From: Mya arenaria
Taxonomy: Eukaryota > Mollusca > Bivalvia > Myida > Myidae
Length of the DNA stretch: 64,000 nucleotides
Direction of reading: 5' to 3'
NCBI RefSeq assembly: GCF_026914265.1
Contig: NC_069135.1
Span: forward strand, 23,243,639 to 23,307,638
Positions 35,460 through 48,106 of the stretch are shown piece after piece. Numbering within the stretch: position 1 is the first letter of the stretch; every line of letters begins with the position of its first letter. A model generated the notes under the pieces. That model had not been told where the DNA came from. It searched no databases and saw only the letters and a program-made list of their open reading frames with translations. The translations under genes were made by a program, and so were the position numbers.

Positions 35460-37040
35460 TAAGTCATTCTAAAGAGTACAATGATAGGATTTCAGTAAGA
35501 GTATCATTTTTATTACATAGTGGGTCTTGGGCACATAGGGAATGTAGCCGAGGGGGTGTATTCAATAACCACAGTAGATTTCACTTAGTTTTAAGATTAG
35601 ATTAAGTGTTTTGATTGGACAAAAATTGGTCAATGGACTGATAGGAATCAATCAGGCATGTCTAAGATCAGAAAGGATAAGAATACGACCCCTGGCTAGA
35701 GCTTCCCTGAATTGACTATGGATCGGCCACTTAAATATGCTGTGCCATTTCATTCAACAAATAATCATTGTGTATGTAATGTTTACAAAAATTTGTATTC
35801 CCTGTGATATTATGATTTTTCATGTAGTTGTGTCGACAGCAAAGCTTGGGATTACTTTGTCCAGTGTCGTCATCCGCCACATCACATTTTTGTTTCCAGT
35901 GACTTTTGAACAACTTGTTGTAGAGACTTCAAACTTGGTTGTCAGTTTAATGCTCTATATTTATTTTGGGGCCAGTAGGCCAAAGATCAAAGTGACATTC
36001 ACAAGAAAAAACATGAGTGCTCCTAACAGGCAACACAATCATCTAATGGGCAGAATTCTAATTCTATTAGAACCGGTTTGAAATGTTGTGAATTTTGCCT
36101 GTTTAACTTGAACACATGTGCACTGATATGTATATTGTTCACACTTGTTGTTTATAAGGTTTTTTTTGCGGACATGTATTTTGAATTTGTCTAAATACAG
36201 CTGCAACCTGACATGATGCCAAGAAGCCCTGATTTTAGTTATAATCAGAAAAGTTGAACCAATGAAAATTAAGGCCCCGACTTAAACTGACTTCAGCATC
36301 ATGTCAATCGCATTCTAGTGGTTTACTATGATTTAGGCCATGAGCTTATCTTGAAACCTTTTTTGGTGCCAGTAGTTTGTATTAAGGATATCGTTTCATA
36401 TTTTATTTTATTTTTGCCCATCGCTTTTAGAAGAAAAACAGTTGATGTATTGTCATGACCGTGGATTTGTTATCCTTGTAGTGCAAAAACTTCAGTCTTG
36501 GCAGGAACTTAAAAACTATCCAGGATATTCAAATAAAACTTTATACACATGTTGCTAGGGATAATATGTTGCCAGGGATCAATGTCAAGGTCCATAACTC
36601 TGGATTTTAAATTGTTGAGTTACACCCCTTTTTCTACTGAAAAACCACAGACGAGCATTTGTGAACACTTATCTTCACACTTTTCCATTTTGTTCTTAAT
36701 GTAGCAAGGTCAAAAGCTTTGTAGTCAGGTTGTTTTCTTATTTTTATGTTATATAGACTTAAAAAGTCTCAACTGACTAGTATTGCCTCTATCATCCTGT
36801 ATCAATGTCGTGTTCACACAGTTATGAAGTAGAATACATGTGTATATGTTTCAGATTAAGGTTGTTTTTGTTTCGTTTTTAAATCCATTATAACTATATT
36901 ATTTTTGAAAGAATAGGTATCTAGTTTTTAAAACCATACCTTACATATGTCTTATATAATTTACCTTTTCAATTGTGCAATTTTATGAATTTGTGTAACA
37001 GATATGTTTCAAGAGTATACTGTTGGATTTAAAAAACAAC
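35460..37040 (+). other. Intergenic stretch with nothing recognised
   Basis: No exon, RNA gene or clear element ends. Some dispersed-repeat-like wording (GCCAGTAGGCCAAAGATCAA) near 35,970. Confidence 0.35.
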
Positions 37041-37051
37041 AACATTTGATT

Positions 37052-37690
37052 ATACCCCCACTTGTTTGGGAAGGTATATAGGAGCTTATTGATCTGGGTG
37101 TTTTTTTCAGGATTATAACTCTCTCAAGGGTTGACCGATTTCAATGATTTTGGTACACATGGAAAGCAATAAATATCAAGTTACATGTGTTGATAGAGTT
37201 ATGGCCCCTTTTCATTTGTGAATTTGCCAAAAATATGGTGTCTGAACAGAAATTTCATGAAAAGTTCAACAATTTTATACAAGTTTTGGTACACATCTTA
37301 AACCATGAACTGCAGATCAAATTTGATTATTTGGTACAACCCACCAATATTTGAGGGAGTTATGGCCCCTTTTCAACTTAAGGGCCATAAATATGGTGTC
37401 CATACAATTACTCATGTAAAGGGTGATGAATTAAAAAAAAATGATGCACATGTTAAAACACCATAAATAACAGGTAGACTTTGACTTTTGTCACAAACTA
37501 CAAATATCTGAAGGAGAAATGGCCCCTTTTCACTTGGAATATGCCAAAATTACAGTGTCTGGACAATTACACATCAAAGGGTTGCCAGATTTGAAAAAAA
37601 TACAGTGATGAAAGGGCAAATGATTAAAGTTTACCATTACAGTGTCCCGATGGCGGGTTGGGGTATTTGTCATTCCTGTGACAGCTCTAC
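37052..37690. repeat. Dispersed tandem-repeat element, about 155-bp diverged units
   Basis: It starts ATACCCCCACTTGTTTGGGA and GGTATATAGGAG and ends TTGTCATTCCTGTGACAGCT. Units share GTTATGGCCCCTTTTCA and AAATATGGTGTC. It has the same architecture as 32,360-33,705 but a different internal unit. Confidence 0.7.
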
Positions 37691-38154
37691 TTATGGATTA
37701 GTATAGTAATATATCCATTGTTTGGTTGTTATATTTCATAAATATATAGTATACCCATTAAGAGGTTGTAATATTTTGCAATAAAAGGCATGTTTATATC
37801 ATTGTATGTAACAGTATGGAATTATTGTTTTCTTATAAGATGCATGTATGGTTAACTCGATGTAACAAATTATACTTGTACTTACTTCTATCAATATTTT
37901 TATAGCTTATTTTAAAATGTGTTGGTCCATGACCATTTACCTGTAAAAGAAGTATACACAGTGAAAGATATGTTCTATCAATTATTGGTCACATAGTTTA
38001 ACAAACGTATAAAAATATTTATACATGTCAATAGAGATGCATTGCGATTCTTTTGCTGTAATTATGTAATGATATTATTCATCATTTTGGTGTATAATTA
38101 TTGTAAAAGTTTGTTTGGAGGATGTTTTTTGCAAAAATATTAATTATTCTCTCA

Positions 38155-38345
38155 CAAAACACAGTTTGGGGAGGAATATAGGAGATAGCTTGTTAGTTGG
38201 TCTGTTTGTTTTGTCTGGAAGATAATTCATGAAAGGCTTGGTGTGCTAAATAATCTTTGGTACACATGTGGAGTCTCAAAGATACAGGTCGAGTTACAAA
38301 CTGCCAACAAGTCGAGTTACAAACTGCCAATTTTGATGCCCCTCT
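38155..38345. repeat. Degenerate fragment of the 32.4-kb element family
   Basis: GGAGGAATATAGGAG, AGATAATTCATGAAAGGCTT, TTTGGTACACATGTGG and AGATACAGGTCGAGTTACAA correspond in order to the unit at 32,443. There is a short direct repeat GTCGAGTTACAAACTGCCAA. Confidence 0.55.
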
Positions 38346-38349
38346 AAGT

Positions 38350-39960
38350 GAGTCAATATAGTCAGGGCATTGTCTGTCCAACACAACCTTGTCAGAAGAA
38401 TAACTTAAAAACCACTGATGGGATTTCAAAGAAACTTGCATAGAGGGCAATATGCAGAGCACTATAGCTTTAGTTATTGCTGAATTATCTCCCATAGTGT
38501 CATGTGTATGATTTTGCAAAATTAAAAAAACAACAACTCATGATTGTGTTTTGAAATAATAGTTAATATGTGTTAGTTTAAAATGTTAACTTTTGGATAT
38601 AATGGGTGATGTAATTTATAGGAAGGGAAAAAGCCTGAATTTGATTATCGAAGGTTTTGGACTTGTGATCTCTCCAATTGAATGGTACTTTTTTAATCAA
38701 TGTATGTGTAAGATTCAGATATTTAAACTAGTAATGATTATATATAATCAAGATGTGCCATTTTGTATGATATTGATATCGTCTTTTTTTTTTTTTTTTA
38801 ATGTCAAATCTTCTCATATAAATATGATCTAATTCTTTGCACGAGTCTTACTTCTATTTCTAGGCATCCTCCACATGCCAGCATATTCATAACATAAATG
38901 ATACCCTGGGCAAATCAGCTGGAAAAATCTTATTCTCATGAATAATTTTTAGGTGAAACCTAGCCACTTGATTGGTCACATGAGGCACACCTCATGCCGT
39001 TAGGAAATGGCTGAGAAGTCCCTGATGAAATCTCCGTTCAAATTGTTTTAGACTGGACATCACCTTTTTTTGCCAAATTTGCTAATAGGTCTTCACAAAG
39101 GAGATTCTTTCCTTTTTTTAACAGCTATTTCTTTTTTTGAAACGCTTTTGAATATTCAATCATTACTAAGTTTCCTTAGCCAATTTGCCCAGAGTATCCT
39201 ATGTTATGAAAATGCTGGGTTGCCGAGGATGTTTTTAAGCGGCTATTCATAAACTTCTCAAACACTAACACTGCTTATTAAAAACCAAGTATTTTTCATC
39301 ATTATTCTGTGATTGCCATGTAAATTTGCTTGTATGATTATTCCATATATTTACTCTAAGAAATTAACCGGGCAGATATGAAATGAAATCAACTGGCTGT
39401 ATATCATATAATGTTATTTGAATTCAATTTCAGTCATCAGAATAAGTCTTCAGTATGAAAAAGCCAGTGCTTTTTTATTTTTATCAAGCCCTTAAGATTT
39501 TTAGCAAGCTACAGAAAATAATTTACCCTGTGCAGAGCGTGTGCATTCTCGTGCATCAGAGGTTTGATAATGATAAATCTATCTCATAACATCATCACTC
39601 TGGTGGATGAGAATGGGCTTGTGCATATTTGTACCAATGCAAGCTTTATGCATACTTGTCCCCAGCGTTAAAGATGCCTCGTCTTTCATGACCATTTGTG
39701 GGTGTTGCCAACTTAATTATAACTGTGTGTATTTTGTCATTGATTTTTTCCTTCCCTACTCTTTTTTGTCTGCAATAATGATTTTGCACTGGTGTTCATT
39801 TCCGTAACAGTTAATTATGCATATGTATTTATTTCTATATCTATAACCATGCTTTATTCCCAATGCTGTCTTTGTTTAAAAAATAGTTTGCAGTGTGACA
39901 AAAATGTGGACAACAAATACCGCAAGGCTGCGTAATCCTGTTAAGTATGTTGTGACTTAA
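38350..39960 (+). other. Intergenic stretch with nothing recognised
   Basis: AT-rich with a T14 run near 38,785. No gene is supported. Confidence 0.35.
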
Positions 39961-39964
39961 TCAT

Positions 39965-40145
39965 GACCATCCAACCCGCCAAAAAGTTTGGATTATGTGA
40001 GAACGACCCATCAAAAGTTTTGGTCATGCAAATATGACTCATAAAAGAGTTTGGGTTATGCGTTTACAACCCACCGAAAGTTTTGGTCATGCTATTCCAA
40101 CGCAACGAAAGTTTGGGTCATGCCTATGTAACCCAACGTAAAAGT
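39965..40145 (+). repeat. Degenerate tandem repeat, about 32-bp unit, five copies
   Basis: Units of the form AACCCACCGAAAGTTTTGGT then CATGCTATTCC repeat from 39,975 to 40,135 with several substitutions each. Confidence 0.65.
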
Positions 40146-40639
40146 GTCACTGCAAACAAACGTTTTTATAAGGATGGCCTCAAGTATATATTCTTATACA
40201 TGTACCTGTGGTAAATAACTAAACATATTACATTATATACTGTATTTCCCCCCTTTGTGCATGGTTTACCAATGTTGTGTACCTAGCGCTTCGTAAACAG
40301 TGACCTGCCTCTATTTTATACCATATGCATTTGTTATCATTATTTTACTATGTACATTTCAACATTAAAATGTTAAATTTCAATAGGGTGTTTGTTGTGC
40401 ATATGCATCTATCAAGCGTGTACTGTGGTACCTGCAGTTACTGACGAGCCCATGACATAGTTGTCACAGTGGCGGTTTGGTGTTCATTGTGGGCGAGCAG
40501 GATCCAGGAAGCTGTTTAATCAAGAACCATTAATTTGTTACCTTACTTAAGTATGAATGTTCCTTGGTGAAATGCCTCCCAGATATGTAGAAAGATTTTT
40601 AAGATCACATTTCAAGTCACTGGTCAAAATTGCTTGTTA

Positions 40640-41285
40640 TAATTATATCCCTGCTTCAAAAAGTGAAGTGGGGACTACATAGGAATCATGCACATGGTAA
40701 CAACTGTCTATCGGTCTGTTCCATTTTTGTCTGGTCCATCTTTCTCAATCCTGGTCAGATTTTGAAATTATATAGAAGTGATCACCATAGCATGCAGATG
40801 TGTAGTGCACAAGACCCGTGCTCCTGCCTTTAAGGTCAAGGTCACTGCAACCTTCTGTACTTAGTATGTGTTCATTGGTCTGTCCGGTCGATATCTTTCT
40901 CATTCATGGTTGGATATCAAAACTATTTGGCAGAAGAAACCACCATAGCATGTGGATGACTGTGTGTCCCTACATTTTAGGTCAAGGCAAACTTTTGTTT
41001 TGCTACTGATTATAGATTGTGTCTGGTCCATATCTTTCTCTTTCATGGTCAGGTTTTTAATTGTTGACCACCATAGCATGTGGATATGTGGCGCACAAGA
41101 CCCATGTCCCTACATTTAAGGTCAAGGTCACAGCAACCTTCTGAACTTCGTATGTTTACTATATAAGCCTTGCTGATAATAGTTTGGGTCCAGTACATAT
41201 CTTTGTCATTAATGGTCAGATTTATTTCAATTGTTTGGCAGAAGTTACCACCATAGTATGAAGATGCTTCACACACAAGATACGA
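40640..41285. repeat. Dispersed tandem-repeat element, about 150-180-bp units
   Basis: It begins TATATCCCTGCTTCAAAAAG, GTGGGGACTACATAGGA. Three to four units share AGGTCAAGGTCACTGCAACC, GTCTGGTCCATATCTTTCTC, TTTGGCAGAAG and ACCACCATAGCATGTGGAT. Confidence 0.7.
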
Positions 41286-41328
41286 TTTCGTTGCTTGGAG
41301 AATATTAAAGCCACCACTTGGTTTTTAA

Positions 41329-41634
41329 AGCTGCATTCTCACAGATTAAATATTTTAACAACTTTTTTTTTGCGTAAATATGTGCAAACCAATGATATAA
41401 GGTTGCTGACCAAAAATTTGGATCATAGATTTTCATATTTCCGTTCAAAAATTAATGTTTTATGGCTTGAATGAATAAAACATCAATTTTGGAATTTAAA
41501 TATAAAAATCTGCGCTCTGACTTTTTGTCAGCAGTCTCATATCATTGGTTTCCATGGATTTTTGCAAAAATTGGCTCATTCTAAGACAAAAAATAAACAA
41601 GTTGTCAAAACGTTCAACCTGTGAGAGTGCAGCT
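41329..41634. mobile_element. TTAA-flanked fold-back MITE, copy 2
   Basis: TTAA is at 41,325-41,328 and 41,635-41,638. The ends are AGCTGCATTCTCACAGATT and GTGAGAGTGCAGCT. The two halves are inverted copies (CAGATTAAATATTTT... and GCTGACCAAAAATTTGG against TTTTGTCAGCAGTC), so the whole 306 bp can fold into one hairpin. Confidence 0.85.
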
Positions 41635-41639
41635 TTAAG

Positions 41640-42010
41640 TCTGGTGGTGCTATAAACAATGATTTACTAAAGTACCATGTGTTGAAAATTGGTGTTAAGA
41701 TTGTCGGTGCTAAAGACAATGACTAATGAAGTACCACGTCTTGAAAATTGTTGGTGCTATAAACAAGAACTTATTGAGAAACCATGTTTTAAAACTTGGT
41801 TTAAAGATTGTTGGTGCTACACACAATTATTTATGGTGGTACCACATGTGTTGAAACTCGATTTCAAGTTTGGTGGTTCTTGAACAATGATTTATTGAGG
41901 TACCATGTGTTGAAACTCAGTTTCAAGTTTGGTGGTTCTTTAACAATGATTTATTGAGGTACCAACGTGTTGAATCTTTATTTAAAGATTGTCGGTACTA
42001 TAGGTATTGG
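41640..42010 (+). repeat. Tandem repeat, about 58-62-bp unit, six copies
   Basis: Units contain GGTGGTGCTATAAACAATGA, TTTATTGAGGTACCATGTGT and TGAAACTCGATTTCAAGTTT variants. The open frame over it is a repeat artefact. Confidence 0.8.
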
Positions 42011-42182
42011 TACATGTACATGTCGAACCAAAGGCAATGCACAACAAGATGGCTGAGGTGCTAATTTGGGATTTTTTTTTAACCAACTGGCAGAACTGAA
42101 CAATGACCTAGCCAGAGTTATGGGCCTAGCTAAATATCCACCATTTGTCATGTAATAATGTTTAGTTCTATGTTGAACATTT

Positions 42183-42880
42183 TTATGCCCCCGAAGATGG
42201 GCATATTAAAATCGCACCGTCCGTCCGTCCTTCCTTCCATCCGTGTGTCCGGCTCAATAACTTGTGTCCGGGCTTTAACTTTCCCTTGTATGGACAGATT
42301 TTAAAATAACTTGCCACATGTGTTTGGCATACCAAGAGGACGTGTTGCGTGCAAGACCCGTGTCCCTACCTCTTAGGTCAAGGTCTCACTTAGTCTTTAT
42401 TCACAATGGAATGCTGCATATAAGGACAGAGTATAGGTTGTCGTGTCCAGGCTGTAACTTTCCCTTGTATGGACAGAATTTAAAATAACTTGCCACATGT
42501 GTTCGACATACCAAGACGACGTGTCGCGTGCAAGAACCGTGTCCCTTCCTTTAAGGTCAAGGTCACACTTAGGTGTTTATTCACAATGGAATGCTGCATA
42601 TAAGGACATAGAGTAAAGGTTGTCGTGTCCGGGCTGTAACTTTCCCTTGTATGGACAGATTTTAAAATAACTTGCCACATGTGTTTGACATACCAAGACG
42701 ACGTGTCGCGTGCAAGAACCGTGTCCATACCTCTAAGGTCAAGGTCACACTTAGGTGTTTATTCACAATGGAGTGCTGCATATAAGGATACAGAGTATTG
42801 GTTGTGATGTCCAGGCTGTAACTTTTTCTTGTATGGACAGAATTTAAAATAACTTGTTTAGTAATGTCTTTTGCATGTCC
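42183..42880 (+). repeat. Dispersed element with four tandem units of about 175 bp
   Basis: It begins TTTTATGCCCCCGAAGATGG, ATTAAAATCGCACC and a CCGTCCGTCC run. Units share GGGCTGTAACTTTCCCTTGT, ATGGACAGATTTTAAAATAA, CTTGCCACATGTGTTTG, ACGTGTCGCGTGCAAGA and TAAGGTCAAGGTCACACTTA. The fragment at 1-100 is the same family inverted. Confidence 0.85.
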
Positions 42881-43454
42881 ACAACACAATGGCAACAATA
42901 TAGTACCTTTCCCATTTTCCTTAAAACACAGACTAGCTCAATAGTGTATAATTGAGCTCATTGCCACAAGATGAAAATTTAACATCTATCAAGAAATGTG
43001 GGGAACTGGGAAAAGCCAGACAGAGTACCATGAGGAAACCCTCTCATGAACATGCTAATCAATTAAATACGGTTTCTACTTTATCAGATGACCAATTTCT
43101 TTGAACAGAGCGTTACCGGGGTGGGACACAAATAAATAAGACAACTGCAGCTTTATTACAAAAGTAATTTTTAGACTTATAGCAGAACAAAATGTAAAAT
43201 CATTTTGTGGACTAGTTAAAACTGAGCACTGTTCCAAATTTGAACACATTTTTAGCACCATAGCATGTTTCTTTATCACAGACAAATGCTTTGAAACTTG
43301 TTTTCCTCTATTCAGATCACAAGAGAATTTGTTCACTAACGCACTCCTTTTCCTATAGCAGGCCCTAGCACCAATTGTAATATTTCTTACCAGGCCGGTT
43401 ACACTCCACTAAGTGAAATTTAATTCCTCGGGCAGAAGTATATGGAATGCAATG

Positions 43455-43760
43455 ATGCACATGATGTAATCTCTGACACAACATCAAATTGAGACACAAA
43501 CTAAACACAAGTGTAATAGCACTATTCCTAAATCTAGGATAGTGTACGCTTGCCAAGCACTTTCCCAGAGTGTAATTTCTGATGCAATATCAATCGGAGA
43601 CACCAATTTTGAGCACAGGCGTAATAGCACTATTCCTTTATGAAGGATAGTATGCGCTTGCCATACACTTTCCAGCGTGTAAATTCTGACACAATATCAT
43701 TCCGAGACACCAATTTGAACACAATAGTAACTGCACCATTTCTAAATCACAAATACTTTG
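43455..43760. repeat. Tandem repeat, about 116-bp unit, three copies
   Basis: TAATAGCACTATTCCTAAAT and TAATAGCACTATTCCTTTAT are 114-118 bases apart, with GATAGTGTACGCTTGCCAAG / GATAGTATGCGCTTGCCATA and CTGACACAACATCAA / CTGACACAATATCATTC repeating in step. Confidence 0.8.
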
Positions 43761-44129
43761 AAAAACAGCATCATTATTGGGCCAGAAACCAAGATAACTA
43801 GCTTGCACTTTATTCTTTGCACAATCAATGTATAACCACAATCACATATTTTCCCATGCACAATGTGAATCTGTATTATAAAACTGATCACTTCCATATT
43901 TACGGTGTCAGGGTTCTTGGTTAAAACAAATCACTATAAAATCAGTAGAACACACATTTGGCACAGCGTTTTAAGGAAAATCTATTAACTTTTTCAAGGG
44001 TTTATTTGTTCTAATGATTCCCATTCTTTCAGCACAAACACAGATAGACACAGAATATGGTTGCTAAAGGAGATGATTAGTATGTAAGCCTCTAAAATAC
44101 TTCAAGCAGTATGGGTTAAAACACTTGAC

Positions 44130-44345
44130 GCACAGCATTAAACTTATGTTAAATCCCAGATGAACAGTGAAACTTCCTTCATTCCTTAAAAAAAACTTTT
44201 TTAACATTTAAACTTTGTTGGATCTCAGATGGACAGTGAAACTTTTCCGTCATTCCTAATAATATACTTTTTAAACATTAAAACTTGATGTTGAATCCCA
44301 GATGATTTGAAACTTTTCTTGTCATCCCAAAAAGACTTCTTAACA
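44130..44345. repeat. Tandem repeat, about 70-bp unit, three copies
   Basis: TCCCAGATGAACAGTGAAAC, TCTCAGATGGACAGTGAAAC and TCCCAGATGATTTGAAAC begin successive units, each followed by TTC(A/G)TCATTCC-like sequence and AACATTTAAACTT. Confidence 0.75.
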
Positions 44346-44349
44346 TTTG

Positions 44350-46730
44350 ACAAAAAGGTTGTTACCTACATGTACAAATGTGCATCACAATTTTGTTTCA
44401 CTCACTTTTGAGAAACTCAAGCCCACAAGATTATATCACTATATTCCTGCACATCTATGGAATCAGGATCTCCACAAAACATCTGAAATTCCCTCCCAGA
44501 ATAATGCAGTGGTCGCAATTTTGATTCAAAATATTTCACATAATAAAAAGCACAAAATGAATATGGAAGGTTACCTAACACAAACTTTGCACATTGAAAC
44601 ACAATCACACACAACCTAATTTCATAAAAGCACATTCTCATAAAATAATTCTCTCATTTCCCCTAACACAATATGCACACTGTCTTAGATAAGAAGTCCC
44701 ACAAGTAAAACTTTTCCGAACATAAGTCTATCTGACGAAACTTCCAAGATTGTCCTTCCTGTAAATTTTTCTCTATGTAACATGATTTTCAAAGCCGATG
44801 ACAATCATGGGCTTTGTTTGCCATGATTCTTCGCCATTTAGATGTACAAGTTGTAAAACATTGTTCACTTTGATCGCACCAGAAAATCGGCAATCTGAAA
44901 AGGAACAAAATTTGCTTAAGTATATTACGATCTTGAAAATAGACAAGCAAGTCATGTTTGTCTTGAAGGAGAAAGAAATACATGATATGCTATATAATTT
45001 TAAGCCAGCTTTAACAATACAGCATCAATTTATATTAAATATCTGTAACCATTTAAATTGAATTTAAAAAGGTGTCATTCATCAGATTTCAAATTCAAGC
45101 TGAGAGTGAAATTCGATGGATAATCTCGAAAATTAAAAAATATTTTAAGCAAATTAGACAAATCCAACTTAATATCAACCTGCTAGTCTAAGCTTTGGCA
45201 ACCATGACAGCAGATTCTATAGTGCCCAAACTGCAACTGGTAGCTGTGAATACAAGCCGGAACTCAAGCCCCCAAGTCCCAAAAGCCAGCTGAATGTCTA
45301 TGAAGGATTTTCTGCCATCCACAGAAGATTATGCATAGTCGCCCAGGTTTGGTGTAGTTCAAGTTTCATCTGGGAAAAAACCTGAAGCCTCATCGGAAAT
45401 ATACATGATCATGTTGTTCACAAAATTGACAGATTAAAGGAATATACTGTTATGTTTACAAGTACAACGTAGCGTTGTTATGTACAACTTAAACATAGCC
45501 AAACAAAGATAAGATGAAATCGGGTGATACATATTAAAAAAAGTTTCAACAAATATAGTTAAATATCCCCATGATAATAATGCATGTTAAGGTACATGTA
45601 CATGTAGGTATTAACAAAATGTTTTTATAGTTCTATAAACTCTTATGAAAATTGTACAGAATTTTGATGTCCCAAGTTTAACTTGAATAACACAACTATC
45701 GGACTAAATTTCAAATAATTGAATTTCCAACAAAAATATATATGAGGCAACATAAGTTGTTAACGAGAAATTCATCATTTAAAATAATAACAGAATATCC
45801 ATAACAATTTACATTGAAACCTGATTTTCTACTCATATACAATTTTGAATGTCAGATTAACCAATAAGAAAACACAACAAGAATCACGATATGTATAAAC
45901 ACACTCATTCAATAAACCTGTCAATTTACCAACTTCCACAAGTTGATATTGGAAATACAATTATTGATCATTTCTAGCCTATGAAAATAAGCAGTTTTAA
46001 AATCAAAATGAGCAGAAATCTTTTGTTCTTTATATGAGACATGCTCACATTTTTAAGGGCCAGTGATTGAAAAAAGTTTGTGTGAAACACTTAATAAATA
46101 CTTATTTCAATTATAATTCACCATAAAAAGTTTAAATAAAAGCTCTATTGTTATTCATTATTTATAAATGTGACAGAAAATGGCTTTATTTTGCAGAAAA
46201 AGCAATAAAGAAATGCTGTTGAAAACTTCATTATATTAGGCTTGGATTTATATAGTTATTTTAATAAGGATACGTCCGCGAATTGGATTTTGTTCATGAA
46301 AGTAAAAATATGAATTTCTACAGTGTAAAAAATGTTCCCAACGTAAGATCGTGAACAAGTCCTTTAAGAGATAAAAGTTTGTAAAACAACTTCTTGATTT
46401 TATGCTTTAAACTTGAAGAATGGCCTTAATGAAGTTGTAAAATCTTCATATGTTAATCCATCTTACATATCACTCATTTAATGATTCACATTAGCTCAAA
46501 TTTGTGACAACCCAAAAAGTTGCTTTTAACATACAAAAGACGGTGTTTACCAATGATAAGACGTATCAAAACATGATTTGTAACTATGCTACAAATATTT
46601 CAATTTATAAGGATATTTAAAAACCTTCCTTTTTACTAACTAGTTTACATACACATAACCACATTCAATAATTTACAATTATCTGGATTATCATGAAAGA
46701 GCTAAGCATCTATAAACATCCATTACTTTA
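44350..46730 (-). other. Unassigned AT-rich stretch, possibly distal 3' UTR of the spenito-like gene
   Basis: Non-repetitive to the eye, without long open frames or splice-supported exons. It lies downstream of the minus-strand gene at 48-50 kb and could be its 3' UTR, but I see no decisive poly(A) site. Confidence 0.3.
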
Positions 46731-46731
46731 A

Positions 46732-47086
46732 AGTTGCACTCTCACAGATTGAATTTTGACAACTTTTTTATTTTTTGTCTTGGAACCAGCAAATATTTGC
46801 GTAAATATCTGAAAACCAGTGTAAAAAGACTGCTGACAAAATATCAGATCACAGATTGTCATATTTCCTCTCCAAATTTGATGTTTTATGCATTTTTCTT
46901 AAATCGTTAGTAACGGTTTAAGCCACAAAACATCAATTTTGGAATGGAAATATGAAAATCTGCCATCTGATCTTTTGTCAGCAGTCTTATATCACTGGTT
47001 TGCAGATATTTACCCAAAACGTTGCTCATTCTAAGACAAAAACTAAAAAAAAGTTGGAAAAACAGTAAATCTGTGAAAGTGCAGCT
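46732..47086. mobile_element. TTAA-flanked fold-back MITE, copy 3
   Basis: TTAA is at 46,728-46,731 and 47,087-47,090; ends AGTTGCACTCTCACAGATT and AATCTGTGAAAGTGCAGCT. The centre has a TCGTTAGTAACGGTTTAAGC turn; the two halves mirror each other, with AAAGACTGCTGACAAAATAT against TTTTGTCAGCAGTCTTATAT. Confidence 0.88.
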
Positions 47087-47133
47087 TTAAATATTGCAGT
47101 TCAAATGGCTTATTTTAAAATTACTACATAATG

Positions 47134-47231
47134 GAGGTTGTTTAATAGCATGTACATGCCAAAATAAATGGTCTGATGAGACAGTGCATTTTATAACCAT
47201 TTATTTTGTGCATGTACATTCTAACAATCTT
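47134..47231. mobile_element. Short fold-back hairpin, about 98 bp
   Basis: AGCATGTACATGCCAAAATA AATGGT-type left arm and its inverted partner ACCATTTATTTTGTGCATGT ACATT form arms of about 36 bases around a 22-base loop. Adjacent to MITE copy 3. Confidence 0.65.
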
Positions 47232-47239
47232 GAACATTT

Positions 47240-48029
47240 TTCGTGGTTTACTTAACATTGTGTAAACTACTCATTTCAAATGTTTATATCTACCTCTTTG
47301 CCTCGTTATAAGCAAAATTAATGACTGCTGAATTTCAAAAAAATCATGTATTGACAATTGTGAAGTATACTGCCTTCTCATTGGACAAAGTATTATGTTG
47401 ACCACGAAACCAGAAGTATGCAACCTCAGCAACACATTAAAATTTGTTAACCGGGCAATGACAGATAAGGGCTATTCCAGTAAAACATATATCCCACGGT
47501 AAATATGCTTGTGTAGTGGTGGCATTATTTAGAAGTGCCTTCCCCATGTGGGTCATATGTTTAAATGAAATAGCTCTCAAGACTTAATACAGGTTCTTAA
47601 TTTCACATTCAGATATTTACTCTATTAATGTGTCTCTTTCCACAACATATCAGAAAGAAGAAAAAGGGTAACATTTTTCAAAAATCAATTAAATAATAAT
47701 CACCTAACAGCCAACATCTGTCGACAATTGGAAACCAAGTCACAATTTGTAAAACTTGCTTTAAAAAGTAAAATAAATTCAATTACTTATTATTTCTAAA
47801 TAAATATGCATCAAGTTGCATGTTATTGATAATCATATTCATGAGACCATGTTTTACCATTCAAAGTAATAATAAAATCATACAAAACCATAATATTATA
47901 TATAAAACAAAGAATTGTTCAATTCAACCATGATTATAGTTGATCCTTGTTTAGGAAAAATCTTATTTACAGATAAACAATGACTGTCAAAAGTAGTTGG
48001 TAACTAAATCTACACAGTAGATTATATTT
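47240..48029 (-). other. Probable proximal 3' UTR of the spenito-like gene
   Basis: AT-rich sequence directly downstream of the minus-strand stop. Several TTTATT/ATTTATT strings (AATAAA-like on the minus strand) occur, for example near 47,765 and 47,805, so several poly(A) signals are possible. Nothing coding is seen. Confidence 0.4.
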
Positions 48030-48106
48030 TTAAGCAGCCCCGCGAACAACAACGACAACAATGTAATCATCTAGCATGCAATCTGCTGGCAGCTTGGGGC
48101 CCGGCG
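48030..48106 (-). pseudogene. Apparent one-base frameshift at the SPOC C-terminus
   Basis: After HAFPPCQFGYEYLLRR the main frame reads APSCQQIAC and stops (TAG at 48,071-48,073). In another frame the same DNA continues KLPADCMLDDYIVVVVRGAA and TAA at 48,030, which is the expected SPOC ending (family pattern 'DYLVxxIVRG'). The switch falls in GGGGCCC at 48,096-48,102; one missing base there would explain it. It may be an assembly or sequencing error, a polymorphism, or a real lesion. The SPOC final strand would be lost if real. Confidence 0.8.
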
